The notes below the pieces were generated by a model, which saw only the letters and a list, made by a program, of their open reading frames with translations, did not search any database and was not told the origin of the DNA. A DNA stretch of 52,313 bases. Origin: Carnobacterium_A sp049673005 (lineage in GTDB: Bacteria; Bacillota; Bacilli; Lactobacillales; Carnobacteriaceae). The stretch spans positions 1 through 52,313 of the forward strand of contig NZ_JBATXB010000035.1 in assembly GCF_049673005.1 (NCBI RefSeq), given 5' to 3'. A program made the translations under genes and the position numbers. Positions 8,387 to 16,437 of the stretch are shown here, in pieces. How positions within the stretch are numbered: position 1 is the stretch's first letter; every line of letters starts with the position of its first letter.

Positions 8387-9649
8387 TTATTCATTCATCC
8401 AACCTAGTTTATCAAATAAGTAAAAAGAGATACTTAAAACAATACCGACAACACTGGCAAGAATCATTCCTTTTAACTCAATACCCGCAAAGTTAACACT
8501 TAAACCACTTAATCCAGCAACGAATACAATGGATGTTAGAATAAGATTTCTAGACTGGCTATAATCAACTTTAGACTCAACTAGTAAACGCAACCCGCTT
8601 GTTCCAATCATTCCATAAAGTAAGAAAGTTACACCACCAATGACATCTCCAGGAATAGTTGAAATTAAAGCTGCTAATGGTCCGATAAAAGCCATAAAGA
8701 TTGAGAAAATAGCAGCACCAGCAATAACTCGAACGCTATAAACACGTGTAATAGCCATAACGCCTATGTTCTCACCATAGGTCGTTGTAGGAACACCACC
8801 AATTAAGCCAGAAATAGCGGACGCTAAGTAATCTGCAAATAATGAACGGTGTAAACCTGGTTCTTTCATTAAGTCTCGTCCAATAACATTTGATGTCACA
8901 ACTTGATGACCAATATGTTCGGAAGTCAAAACTAAAAGAACAGGTAGCATTGTTAAGATAGATTGAAAATCAAATTTTGCCCATTGAAAGTGAGGCATGG
9001 TGAATAAAGAGGCTTCTAAAACAGGCGTGAAATCAACCATATCAAAAGCAATAGCAGAAATATATCCTACGACAATAGAAATTAAAATAGGAATGGTAGA
9101 TAGAAAACCTTTAAACAATACAGAACCTAAAACAGCGACACTCAAAGTGATAAAGAAAATAATGAAGTTTTGAGATGTTGCAGTATCGGTCATTAAATTG
9201 GCACCTATTGTACCTCCATTAACGGTGTTTCCTGCTAGCTCTAATCCAATTAAAGCTACAACAGCTCCCATAGCTGCAGGTGGGAGTACAATATTAATCC
9301 ATGCTGTTCCTACTCGGTGAATGAAAAGAGCTAAAAGACAACCAATCAAACTTAGCACAACAAAAGCTCCTTGTGCATATTGAAATCCCTGATTAGCAAT
9401 AATAATACTAGTCGGACCGATAAATGCAAAACTCGAACCTAGGTAAGCCGGAGCTTTTCCTTTTGTGATAAAAATGAATAATAGCGTTGAAAGTCCATTC
9501 ATTAGCAATACAATACTCGGATCAATTCCAAAAATAATAGGAACTAAAACCGATGCTCCAAACATTGCAAACGTATGTTGCAAGCTCAAAGGTATAAGTA
9601 ATTTTGCTGGTACTTTTTCATCTACTTGAATAATATTCTTCTTTGACAT
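8387..9649 (-). CDS. uraA: Uracil permease (uracil/xanthine NCS2 family)
   Basis: A 420-residue transporter of the NCS2 family that imports uracil by proton symport. It has the 12-14 hydrophobic segments of the family, the N-terminal signature LIPLSLQHTFAMFGASVLVP (residues 17-36), and the conserved TSEHIGH and GGVPTTTYGENIG motifs that line the substrate site. The length is normal. The gene is alone, not in a pyr operon, but its leader carries a PyrR binding loop and attenuator, which supports uracil over xanthine as substrate: uptake would be switched off when UMP or UTP is high. Confidence 0.93.
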   Translation of the reverse strand: MSKKNIIQVDEKVPAKLLIPLSLQHTFAMFGASVLVPIIFGIDPSIVLLMNGLSTLLFIFITKGKAPAYLGSSFAFIGPTSIIIANQGFQYAQGAFVVLSLIGCLLALFIHRVGTAWINIVLPPAAMGAVVALIGLELAGNTVNGGTIGANLMTDTATSQNFIIFFITLSVAVLGSVLFKGFLSTIPILISIVVGYISAIAFDMVDFTPVLEASLFTMPHFQWAKFDFQSILTMLPVLLVLTSEHIGHQVVTSNVIGRDLMKEPGLHRSLFADYLASAISGLIGGVPTTTYGENIGVMAITRVYSVRVIAGAAIFSIFMAFIGPLAALISTIPGDVIGGVTFLLYGMIGTSGLRLLVESKVDYSQSRNLILTSIVFVAGLSGLSVNFAGIELKGMILASVVGIVLSISFYLFDKLGWMNE

Positions 9650-9674
9650 CTATGATTCCCCCAATTTTAGGCAC

Positions 9675-9710
9675 AAAAAAATGCCTTTTGAATGTGTTAT
9701 TCGCAAAAGG
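9675..9710 (-). terminator. Attenuator terminator of the uraA leader
   Basis: On the transcript CCTTTTG (9704-9710) pairs with CAAAAGG (9684-9690), with an inner GAAT/ATTC stem, followed by CATTTTTTT. It ends 26 nt before the uraA start. Its 5' arm can instead pair with the AAAAAGG at the 3' side of the PyrR hairpin, giving an antiterminator. Confidence 0.8.
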
Positions 9711-9740
9711 ACCTAAGGTATCAAATATTTGATTTGTTAC

Positions 9741-9772
9741 CCTTTTTAATCTCTCTGGATTAGTTTAAAAGG
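9741..9772 (-). promoter_or_regulatory. PyrR-binding hairpin (anti-antiterminator) of the uraA leader
   Basis: The minus-strand RNA contains TAATCCAGAGAGATTA (9747-9762), matching the PyrR recognition loop ARUCCNGNGAGGYU closely, within a CCTTTT...AAAAGG stem. In Bacillus and lactic acid bacteria PyrR with UMP binds this loop, frees the downstream terminator and lowers pyrimidine gene expression. The three mutually exclusive structures (PyrR loop, antiterminator, terminator) can all be drawn here. Confidence 0.82.
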
Positions 9773-9786
9773 ACTTCGCTTCCGTT

Positions 9787-9815
9787 ATTCTAGCAGTAAT
9801 AAATAATAATTACAA
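9787..9815 (-). promoter_or_regulatory. uraA promoter
   Basis: On the minus strand TTGTAA (9810-9815), a 17-bp spacer ending in TGC, then TAGAAT (9787-9792). Transcription would start near 9780, placing the whole PyrR hairpin at the 5' end of the leader. Confidence 0.65.
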
Positions 9816-9977
9816 TAATGGACTAATATTTTTTTAAAACACTTAATTAAGCACAAGAAGAATCCTCCATGTTGTCGACTAGTCAAGAGTACTATTTCAT
9901 GGCATAATGCAATAAATAGACTAATTTAATTAGATTAGAAATGAAAGATCTAATTGAGAAAGATTCGGAGGACGAAA

Positions 9978-10505
9978 ATGAATAATAATGATAGGCTTGT
10001 ACGCTTAAGATACGCTTTAGATATTAAAGACAGTGAAATGGTTGAAATGTTTAAATTAGGCGACTTAGAGATAACCAAAGAAGAGGTTCAACAACTATTA
10101 ACAAAAGTTAAATCAAAACAAACTCAAGCAGATGAAGAAGGGTATTCAGTTAATGAATACATGAAAAAATGTAAAAACACTGTCTTAGAGGCTTTCTTAA
10201 ATGGTCTAATTGTCTTTAAAAGAGGAAAAAAAGAAGCTCAACCAGGTGAACAAACGAGTAAAGTAGAGGGAATGATAAAAAATGATAGAAGTGTGAATAA
10301 TGTCATGCTTAAAAAATTAAAAATAGCTCTATCTCTTACTAGTGATGATATACTTGGTATTTTAGATGAAACAGGAGTTCATTTGTCTAAAAGTGAACTA
10401 AGTGCTGTCTTAAGAAGAGAAGGACAACGAAACTACAAAGAGTGTGGCGATCGATATGCGAGAAACTTTTTAAAAGGATTAGCTTTACGTTATCGAAATG
10501 ACTAA
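9978..10505 (+). CDS. DUF1456 family protein (YehS-like)
   Basis: A 175-residue soluble protein made of two copies of a short helical module: first NNNDRLVRLRYALDIKDSEM near the N-terminus, then NNVMLKKLKIALSLTSDDIL from about residue 108, separated by a charged linker. This duplicated pattern is that of DUF1456 (E. coli YehS), whose function is unknown. The frame extends to a TTG at 9954, but the ATG at 9978 is preceded by GGAGG at proper distance and begins the conserved MNNNDRL, so I used it. Single gene with its own terminator. Confidence 0.8.
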   Translation: MNNNDRLVRLRYALDIKDSEMVEMFKLGDLEITKEEVQQLLTKVKSKQTQADEEGYSVNEYMKKCKNTVLEAFLNGLIVFKRGKKEAQPGEQTSKVEGMIKNDRSVNNVMLKKLKIALSLTSDDILGILDETGVHLSKSELSAVLRREGQRNYKECGDRYARNFLKGLALRYRND

Positions 10506-10511
10506 GGTATG

Positions 10512-10563
10512 AAAAAACACCGTAATTTTTCTTACATATTAAGAAAAATTACAGTGTTTTTTT
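10512..10563. terminator. Bidirectional terminator (DUF1456 / OsmC)
   Basis: A long stem, AAAAAACACCGTAATTTTTCTT with its complement (one mismatch, C opposite A) around ACATATT, flanked by A-run and T-run, between convergent genes. Confidence 0.87.
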
Positions 10564-10565
10564 AA

Positions 10566-11006
10566 TTAATTTTTGTGGATTTCAGTTTTGGTAATAGGAG
10601 CATGATGAATTGTGTCAGCTACTGGACATGTGCGGTCAATAAAAGCTACGAAATCTGCTATTTCTTCATCAGTATTATCAGCATCAATATAAAATTTAGA
10701 TACAATTGTTGAGAACCCTATTTTGGCGTCTTTATTTTTTCCCATAAAACCATCAGGATCTAACTCTCCCTCTAATTCTACACGAATGTCTTTTAAATTT
10801 ATGCCATGCATTTTAGCGAAAGAGCGAGCTACAATGACTTTACAACCTCCCAGAGATGACAATAATGCTTCTACTGGATTCATCCCTTCATTTGATCCGC
10901 CTAAGTTTCTAGGTTCATCTAAAATAAACTCAAAATTTCTTGATGTACATGAAACTTTTAATCCACCAATTGATTTAGCTACTGCGTGAAATGTTTCAAT
11001 TGCCAT
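10566..11006 (-). CDS. OsmC/Ohr family protein (thiol peroxidase-like)
   Basis: A 146-residue protein of the OsmC/Ohr fold, which forms dimers that reduce organic hydroperoxides through two cysteines. The pair is Cys55 (SLGGCKVIVA) and Cys127 (DRTCPVADT), both in their conserved settings. The type resembles the YhfA/OsmC-like subgroup more than true Ohr, judging by GMNPVEALLSSLGGC. GGAGG precedes the ATG. A 10-bp dyad over the putative -10 region upstream suggests a dedicated repressor, but no regulator gene is adjacent. Confidence 0.88.
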   Translation of the reverse strand: MAIETFHAVAKSIGGLKVSCTSRNFEFILDEPRNLGGSNEGMNPVEALLSSLGGCKVIVARSFAKMHGINLKDIRVELEGELDPDGFMGKNKDAKIGFSTIVSKFYIDADNTDEEIADFVAFIDRTCPVADTIHHAPITKTEIHKN

Positions 11007-11028
11007 AAAAAAAACCTCCTATTAGTTT

Positions 11029-11055
11029 ATACTTTATTGTATCATAATAAAGTAT
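11029..11055. promoter_or_regulatory. Dyad operator candidate over the OsmC promoter
   Basis: Perfect inverted repeat ATACTTTATT / AATAAAGTAT with a 7-bp centre, 23-49 bp before the OsmC start. It overlaps a minus-strand TACAAT that could be the -10 box, and has no T-run, so an operator is more likely than a terminator. Confidence 0.45.
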
Positions 11056-11143
11056 GTTATGCTCATTTATTCACATGTAATTGTATATAAAAATTTTTTA
11101 GTTTAAATGACTATCTAATGTATTAGTTGAACATTTTGGTTAG

Positions 11144-11184
11144 CAAAAATTAACTGTACTGCCATAGTACTCTGCAGTACAGTT
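11144..11184 (-). terminator. Terminator of the dha operon
   Basis: An 11-bp perfect stem, AACTGTACTGC (11152-11162) with GCAGTACAGTT (11174-11184). On the minus strand it is followed by AATTTTTG. It lies 20 nt past the dhaM stop. Confidence 0.8.
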
Positions 11185-11204
11185 AGTTGATAATTAGAAC
11201 ACCC

Positions 11205-11582
11205 TTATTTTATTTTTAAAGGCAGAAGTTGTTCTTCGATAGCCTCTATAGAAGCCTCTGCTTGCAATAAGGCAGCTGCAGTATAGGATCCCTCAACGAA
11301 AGCTATGTCGTAGAAAGTAACGTTTTTATCCGATACTTCAATAGCTAATTCCAAATTCATTTTTGCGCTACCTAAATCGTAAAAAGCTAAAATGTTATTC
11401 TCTTCAAAAGATTCTAAAGTTTCTTGAATTCTATCGAAACTAGTTCCAACGCTTCCATCCGAAGTTCCTCCAGCTGTTTTTATAGTTATATTAGCTGCAA
11501 CTTCATTTAGTAATGTAGCAACTCCTTTGGCTAACCCATCTACGTGAGAAATCAACAAAACTCCATATTCTTTACTCATCAT
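11205..11582 (-). CDS. dhaM: Dihydroxyacetone kinase phosphotransferase subunit DhaM
   Basis: A mannose-IIA-type PTS domain that takes phosphate from HPr and rephosphorylates ADP held in DhaL. The active histidine is in VLLISHVDGLAKGV (His12 or 13 depending on the start). About 125 residues is the single-domain size usual in Firmicutes; the E. coli protein adds HPr-like and EI-like domains absent here. Two ATG codons follow each other (11582 and 11579), and AGGTG lies upstream within the end of dhaL. The start overlaps the dhaL stop by about ten bases, implying translational coupling. Last gene of dhaKLM. Confidence 0.93.
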   Translation of the reverse strand: MMSKEYGVLLISHVDGLAKGVATLLNEVAANITIKTAGGTSDGSVGTSFDRIQETLESFEENNILAFYDLGSAKMNLELAIEVSDKNVTFYDIAFVEGSYTAAALLQAEASIEAIEEQLLPLKIK

Positions 11583-12159
11583 AAACACCTGCCTCAATCA
11601 TTGTTTTAAATAGATAACTACTAGACATAGCACCAGGATCAATATGTCCAATGGAGCGATCCCCCAGGTAAGATGCGCGTCCTTTGGTAGCTTTCATATT
11701 TTTTGTTTTTTGGACGCTTTCTTCAATTAATTCTATAGTCAATTTTTTTTCTTTAACAGCTTGTATAATAGGAATCCATTCATCCACCATTGTTTTTTCG
11801 CCAGCAGTTGCGTTCCCTCTTTTTTGGATACCATCTAAACCAGCCTGTAAAAGAACAGATAAATCAGTGTTCTCTTGACTAACTTTTGCCATACTAATAA
11901 ATGCGGACCCGTAAAGCGGACCAGAAGCTCCACCAACTTTACTGACCAAAGTCATTCCGATTAACTTTAATAAAGAGGGAATGTCTTCTGGATTTTTAGA
12001 TTCTAGAACTTCATTTAAAGCAGTTGCCCCACGTGCCATATTGTTGCCGTGATCGCCATCACCAATAGCGGTATCTAACTCACTTAAGTAAGCTTTATTT
12101 TCTATTAATAGGGCTGTGAAAAGAGTCAACCATTGTTTTGTATTTTCTACAGAGAGCAT
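11572..12159 (-). CDS. dhaL: Dihydroxyacetone kinase ADP-binding subunit DhaL
   Basis: DhaL keeps a tightly bound ADP as a cofactor that is phosphorylated by DhaM and then donates phosphate to dihydroxyacetone on DhaK. The Mg-binding loop with three aspartates is seen as LDTAIGDGDHGNN, and the nucleotide loop as GGASGPLYG. The protein is about 195 residues, normal for the family. ATG codons occur at 12168 and 12159; AAGG is nine bases before the second and immediately adjacent to the first, so I chose 12159. Only a few bases separate it from dhaK. Confidence 0.93.
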   Translation of the reverse strand: MLSVENTKQWLTLFTALLIENKAYLSELDTAIGDGDHGNNMARGATALNEVLESKNPEDIPSLLKLIGMTLVSKVGGASGPLYGSAFISMAKVSQENTDLSVLLQAGLDGIQKRGNATAGEKTMVDEWIPIIQAVKEKKLTIELIEESVQKTKNMKATKGRASYLGDRSIGHIDPGAMSSSYLFKTMIEAGVYDE

Positions 12160-12174
12160 TTTATTCATCCTTTC

Positions 12175-13164
12175 TTACCAAGCAATCGTTTTTACAGGTG
12201 CATTTAGATAATCAAGCCATCTATCTTCTTCTAATTTAACTAGTGTTAATGAAAGTCCCTGCATGTCAATTGAGGTCATGTAGTCTCCTACTTTTTTAAA
12301 GACTAATTCAATTCCTTCATTCTCCAGTAATTCTTTTACATCATTCATGAAGATAAACTGTTCCATTAAAGGTGTTCCACCCATGCCGTTAACTAAAACA
12401 GCATATTTTTCCCCTTTTTCCCATTGGAATTCGTCTTTTAATTTGTCGATTATTTCTTTTGCTAACTCTTTAGAAGGCTTAATTTTTTCTCTGCGATATC
12501 CTGGCTCACCATGAATACCGACACCAAATTCAATTTCATCTTCAGCTAATTCAAATCCAGGTTTTCCTACTTCAGGAACAGTGGCAGCGCGTAAAGCTAC
12601 ACCAAGAGATTTAACAGCTGGAATTAACTGATCAGCTAGTACTTTAATTTCTTTTAAAGAAAGACCTTCATCTGCAGCTGCACCTAATATTTTATGAACA
12701 AAAACAGTTCCTGCAATTCCTCTTTTTCCAGCTGTGTAAGTGCTATCCTTAACAGCTATATCGTCATCAACAACTATAAAGTCAACAGCGATATCTTCCA
12801 TTTCTGCTAATTCTTTTGCCATATCAAAATTCATGATATCTCCAGAGTAATTTTTAATAATCATAAACACACCTTGTCCCTCGTCACTAGCCTTGATTCC
12901 TTCTAAAATCTGATCAGGAGTAGGAGATGTGAAGACTTCACCACAAATAGCGGCAGAAAGCATACCTTGTCCAACAAAACCAGCATGAGAAGGTTCATGC
13001 CCGCTGCCACCGCCACTTACTAGCGCTACTTTTCTATTATGAGAAGTTTTTCGATGGATAACATTTGTTTCAGGTAAACGTTCTATCAAATCATCGTAAG
13101 TAAAAATCATACCGTTAAGCATCTCATCTAAAATAGATGAGGGATCATTCATAATTTTTTTCAT
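12175..13164 (-). CDS. dhaK: Dihydroxyacetone kinase substrate-binding subunit DhaK
   Basis: DhaK binds dihydroxyacetone covalently through a histidine and receives phosphate from DhaL-ATP, giving DHAP for glycolysis. In 329 residues the key positions coincide with E. coli numbering: His56 (GGGSGHEPSHAG), Asp109 (NYSGDI) and the hemiaminal-forming His218 (GVGIHGEPGYRR). AGGAGG precedes the ATG. First gene of the dhaKLM operon. No glycerol dehydrogenase or DhaR/DhaQ regulator is adjacent; the visible control is a cre site over the promoter. Confidence 0.95.
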   Translation of the reverse strand: MKKIMNDPSSILDEMLNGMIFTYDDLIERLPETNVIHRKTSHNRKVALVSGGGSGHEPSHAGFVGQGMLSAAICGEVFTSPTPDQILEGIKASDEGQGVFMIIKNYSGDIMNFDMAKELAEMEDIAVDFIVVDDDIAVKDSTYTAGKRGIAGTVFVHKILGAAADEGLSLKEIKVLADQLIPAVKSLGVALRAATVPEVGKPGFELAEDEIEFGVGIHGEPGYRREKIKPSKELAKEIIDKLKDEFQWEKGEKYAVLVNGMGGTPLMEQFIFMNDVKELLENEGIELVFKKVGDYMTSIDMQGLSLTLVKLEEDRWLDYLNAPVKTIAW

Positions 13165-13207
13165 TAAAAAGTCCTCCTAGTAGTCTGTTTTTATAGGGTA
13201 CATCTCC

Positions 13208-13236
13208 ATTGTAACCGTTTTTATTGCTAACAACAA
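13208..13236 (-). promoter_or_regulatory. dha operon promoter
   Basis: On the minus strand TTGTTG (13231-13236), a 17-bp spacer and TACAAT (13208-13213), 44 bp before dhaK. Confidence 0.6.
13210..13223. promoter_or_regulatory. cre (CcpA) site overlapping the dha -10 box
   Basis: TGTAACCGTTTTTA has one mismatch to TGWAANCGNTNNCA and covers the -10 region and spacer of the dha promoter, a typical repressing position. Basis: sequence match plus the known role of CcpA. Confidence 0.65.
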
Positions 13237-13383
13237 ATACAATGACTAAAATAAAAATGAATTATTTTCTTAAGTAGATCTATACTTGAAAAATTAAAAA
13301 AATAAAGTTGAAAGCGGTTTATTTTGGTATACTAAAATAAATGAGATAGTTAGTCATTCTATCTATGCGAAAGGAGTTAACTT

Positions 13384-14409
13384 ATGATGGTTCTACAGCA
13401 TCGATTGTATGAGCTTGCTAAACAATTGTATGAAGAAAAATTTTGGGATGACTATTCAAAAACAGATTTGATTGCTATACAACTCCCTGATCGAAAAGAG
13501 CCTGTAATCATTTCAGTATTAGGTGAAAAAGAACACAATTATGGATTTCTAGTTCACCGAAATTTAGAAGAATTAGCTTGTTTTTTTGAAGCGTCAATAA
13601 AAATAAAGCAACAACAATTTACCTCAATGTTAGATGTGATTCAAGTTCAGCATTGCCTTTCTATAGAATATGAAGATAGAAAATCCATTAGCAAAGAAGA
13701 ATATCAGTTTATTAAAGAGAGTGGGATACTATTTAGAGGTAAAAAATCATGGCCAGTCTTTGTAGATTATTTTCCAGGTTACCATCCCTCCTCAATGGAT
13801 GAGCAAGACATTCCGTTAATAATTGAAGTAATGGAAAAATTCAAAGAAACAGCTAAGGATTTTCGTGGAAAAAAGGCTTTTTATGGAGAAGAATTATTGC
13901 CTTCTAAAATACTAAGTCGAATATATCAAAAAAATGGGAACTATATAGATGGTTTATTTGACTTACCTAAAGATAGTTTAGCAGGTATTTCACAGTTGAA
14001 AAAAGCGGCTCCAATATTATTAACCTCTTTTGAAATGAAAAGAGTTGGCAATCAAAAAATAGGCCCTTCTATTTGGGAATTAGACATTGATTTTATGAAT
14101 TCGCCTATAATTCCAGAAAATGGAGAAAGACCTTACTTTCCATTAGTTTTGTTAGTGGTAGATAGTGAAGACAATAAAATTATTTGTAGTGAGTTTTTTG
14201 AACCAGGTGATAGTGAAGCTATTCAACGCGTGTTAATTCAGCTGATTTTATCAGAAAATGGGAAACCACCAAAAATTGTTATTAATATACATCACTGTCA
14301 TAGAATTGCTAGGTACTTAGAAAATTTATTGTTAAACTTAGAAATTGAGCTAATTCCTATTCAAAAATTGCCAATGATTTCTACTTTGAAAAGAGACATA
14401 TTTTATTAG
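13384..14409 (+). CDS. Uncharacterised protein, 341 residues
   Basis: I do not recognise a characterised family with certainty; it has the look of the DUF7309/DUF6930-type proteins but this is only an impression. It is soluble, acidic to neutral, without signal peptide or membrane segment. The N-terminal half (1-130) contains IAIQLPDRKEPVIISVLGE and a hydrophobic FLVHRNLEEL; the C-terminal third (about 215-341) alternates strands and helices and includes the conserved-looking KIVINIHHCHR. The start is good: AAGGAG seven bases before tandem ATG codons. It is single, with an extended -10 (TGGTATACT, 13325-13333) upstream and its own terminator. Confidence 0.65.
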   Translation: MMVLQHRLYELAKQLYEEKFWDDYSKTDLIAIQLPDRKEPVIISVLGEKEHNYGFLVHRNLEELACFFEASIKIKQQQFTSMLDVIQVQHCLSIEYEDRKSISKEEYQFIKESGILFRGKKSWPVFVDYFPGYHPSSMDEQDIPLIIEVMEKFKETAKDFRGKKAFYGEELLPSKILSRIYQKNGNYIDGLFDLPKDSLAGISQLKKAAPILLTSFEMKRVGNQKIGPSIWELDIDFMNSPIIPENGERPYFPLVLLVVDSEDNKIICSEFFEPGDSEAIQRVLIQLILSENGKPPKIVINIHHCHRIARYLENLLLNLEIELIPIQKLPMISTLKRDIFY

Positions 14410-14433
14410 TTAGAATAAAAATACAATTTAGGA

Positions 14434-14471
14434 GAAGAAAATGATAAAAGTCATTTTCTTTCTTTTTTTTA
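14434..14471 (+). terminator. Terminator
   Basis: GAAAATGA (14437-14444) pairs with TCATTTTC (14451-14458), followed by a T-rich tract to 14470. Confidence 0.8.
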
Positions 14472-14559
14472 TTATTTATCTATACTTAGTAAGAGATTAT
14501 GCGTTACATTAAGTACAAGTCGTATTGAGACTAAATGGTAGATGAAGGAGAATAAATGA

Positions 14560-15252
14560 GTGAAAACATTAATAATTATATCTCATCCTGAGATTAAAGA
14601 GTCTAGTAGTCAACAATACTTACTTCACTCAATTCCTAGTGATCACGAGATAACGATACGTCATCTGGAGGAACAGTATTCTAATAAGCCTATAGATGTT
14701 AGCGAGGAACAAAAAATACTAGCTGCACATGATCGAATTATTTTTCAATTTCCACTTTATTGGTACAGCTCGCCAGCTTTACTTAAGCAGTGGCAAGATG
14801 AAGTATTAACAGATGATTTTGCGTATGGAAAAAAAGGCAATCAACTGAAGGATAAAGAATTTGCACTTGTTTTATTAGTAGGAGCTGCAAAAACAGATTA
14901 TCAAGCTGGGGGAAAAGAATTATATAGTATAGATGAGTTAACGAAACCTTTTCAAGCCATGGCTCATAAAACAGGAATGATATTCTTAAAAACTTTTTCA
15001 ATTCATCAATTTGTTTATATGACCGAAGAAGAGAAAATGACTTTACTCATTGACTATCAATTATTCTTGACGAATGATGCTGATCCTAGTTTCCTTTCTC
15101 GTGAAAAATGGGTATTAAATCAGCTAGAAAAAACCGATTTATCTTCTTTAGGGATAGGGAGCGAAGAAAAACTACAGCACGTTGTTGAAATGATAGAAGA
15201 GAATAGAGAAACAATGGACGATTTAAAACTTTTATTAGACGATATGAACTAG
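14560..15252 (+). CDS. NAD(P)H-dependent oxidoreductase, flavodoxin-like (KefF/MdaB/NQO type)
   Basis: A flavoprotein of the quinone-reductase family that passes two electrons from NAD(P)H to quinones or similar acceptors. The N-terminal beta-strand and flavin loop read TLIIISHPEIKESSS (3-17), and the family hallmark FQFPLYWYSSPALLKQW (about 62-78) is intact. At 230 residues it is about 50 longer than usual; the extra C-terminal part (about 175-230) is helical and charged. Translation starts at GTG 14560, with GAAGGAG nine bases before. The 60-residue gene 11 nt downstream is certainly co-translated. Confidence 0.85.
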   Translation: MKTLIIISHPEIKESSSQQYLLHSIPSDHEITIRHLEEQYSNKPIDVSEEQKILAAHDRIIFQFPLYWYSSPALLKQWQDEVLTDDFAYGKKGNQLKDKEFALVLLVGAAKTDYQAGGKELYSIDELTKPFQAMAHKTGMIFLKTFSIHQFVYMTEEEKMTLLIDYQLFLTNDADPSFLSREKWVLNQLEKTDLSSLGIGSEEKLQHVVEMIEENRETMDDLKLLLDDMN

Positions 15253-15262
15253 GAGGTTAACA

Positions 15263-15445
15263 ATGGATAGAGAAGACTGGCTATTATTGGAATTAGAAGC
15301 ATTGTTTTCTAGTAGCCAAGAATATAAGCAAAAAGCTTTACTTAAAGCAACAATGGACATAGTAAAAGAACAATTTAAACGGATAAATCAAATGGAAGGT
15401 GAACTCGACGGCCGGTTGTGGAGCCCTAGAGATTGGAATGACTAA
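15263..15445 (+). CDS. Small conserved-type hypothetical protein (60 residues)
   Basis: A short acidic, mostly helical protein (MDREDWLLLELEALFSS...) ending in a Trp-rich RLWSPRDWND. It has an excellent AGGAGG ribosome-binding site and starts 11 nt after the oxidoreductase, so it is real and probably works with that enzyme, perhaps as a small partner of its extended C-terminus. No function is known to me. Confidence 0.7.
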   Translation: MDREDWLLLELEALFSSSQEYKQKALLKATMDIVKEQFKRINQMEGELDGRLWSPRDWND

Positions 15446-15451
15446 GTATTT

Positions 15452-15512
15452 AAAAAAATAAAGCCCCAAAAAACGAGTATCCATTTTTAAGGAGGTCGTC
15501 TTTTGGGGCTTA
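15452..15512. terminator. Terminator between convergent genes
   Basis: An 11-bp perfect stem, AAGCCCCAAAA (15461-15471) with TTTTGGGGCTT (15501-15511), with an A-rich left flank. It is strongest for the minus-strand oxidoreductase gene but also follows the 60-residue gene. Confidence 0.8.
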
Positions 15513-15531
15513 CATTATTTAGCAGAAAAAA

Positions 15532-16437
15532 TTAAAATTTAGTAACTCTTTTGTAGATTTCCTCGCATATTTCATGAGTAATAAGAGAATCAGAAATAGA
15601 GGGATCGGGTTGCTTGTTCAAATCGACACATTCAATAAAATGTTCGATGATTTGATAAAAACCTCGTTTGGCTAAAGTTGGCTCCCAGCCATTAAATTCA
15701 ATGAAGCTTTTTGAATCGTTTGAAAATTGAGCAGTCTCAACAAGATCAGTAACAACAAGCTTGTTTCCGGCAGCCATGTATTCAATGATTTCTTCCGTTA
15801 TACCATTATTTCGATTCATGATACCAACAGCTGTACATTCTTTACCAATTAATTGAATGACAACATTATAAAGCAAACCCTCTTTTTCTAAAAATTGAAC
15901 CGTTAAATCAAGGATCTCAGTATCCATTAAGAAGCGTAATGTGTCCACGACATGAATAAAGTCTTGCACAACGAAACTTTTTTTATCACCAGGAAGGATA
16001 TACCTATTTTTTTGTATCATAACCAACTCAGCTTTTCCTTCATTTTTTAAAGCTGTAATCATCGGAGCAAACCTCCTATTGAATCCTACCATCGCAATCA
16101 ATTCTTTTTCTTTTGCTAATTGAACAATTTCTTTCGTCTCATTTAAATTCATTGCAATAGGTTTATCGATGTAAACATGAACACCATTTTCTAATAGTTT
16201 TTTTGTTAGTTCAAAGTGTGTAGGAGAAGGAGTACAAATTAAAGCCGCATCAACCTTTGAATCAATTAATTCCTCGACAGTCTGAACATATTCTGATAGA
16301 CGATATTTTTTTGCAAGACTTTCTAATTTTTCTTTATTACGAGTACAAAGGACAAGTTCTATACCTTCTTTCTCATTAAGAACAGGCAAATAAGCTTTTT
16401 GAGCAATATCGCCTAAACCAATAATTCCAATCCTCAT
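15532..16437 (-). CDS. Gfo/Idh/MocA family oxidoreductase
   Basis: A 301-residue NAD(P)-dependent dehydrogenase of the glucose-fructose oxidoreductase/inositol dehydrogenase family. The N-terminal Rossmann loop GIIGLGDIAQKAYLPVL (4-20) and the nicotinamide-side DKPIAMNL (about 94-101, for the usual EKP) are present; the C-terminal sheet domain follows. The substrate is probably a sugar or cyclitol but is not determined by the sequence. GGAGG lies upstream. Single gene. Confidence 0.87.
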   Translation of the reverse strand: MRIGIIGLGDIAQKAYLPVLNEKEGIELVLCTRNKEKLESLAKKYRLSEYVQTVEELIDSKVDAALICTPSPTHFELTKKLLENGVHVYIDKPIAMNLNETKEIVQLAKEKELIAMVGFNRRFAPMITALKNEGKAELVMIQKNRYILPGDKKSFVVQDFIHVVDTLRFLMDTEILDLTVQFLEKEGLLYNVVIQLIGKECTAVGIMNRNNGITEEIIEYMAAGNKLVVTDLVETAQFSNDSKSFIEFNGWEPTLAKRGFYQIIEHFIECVDLNKQPDPSISDSLITHEICEEIYKRVTKF

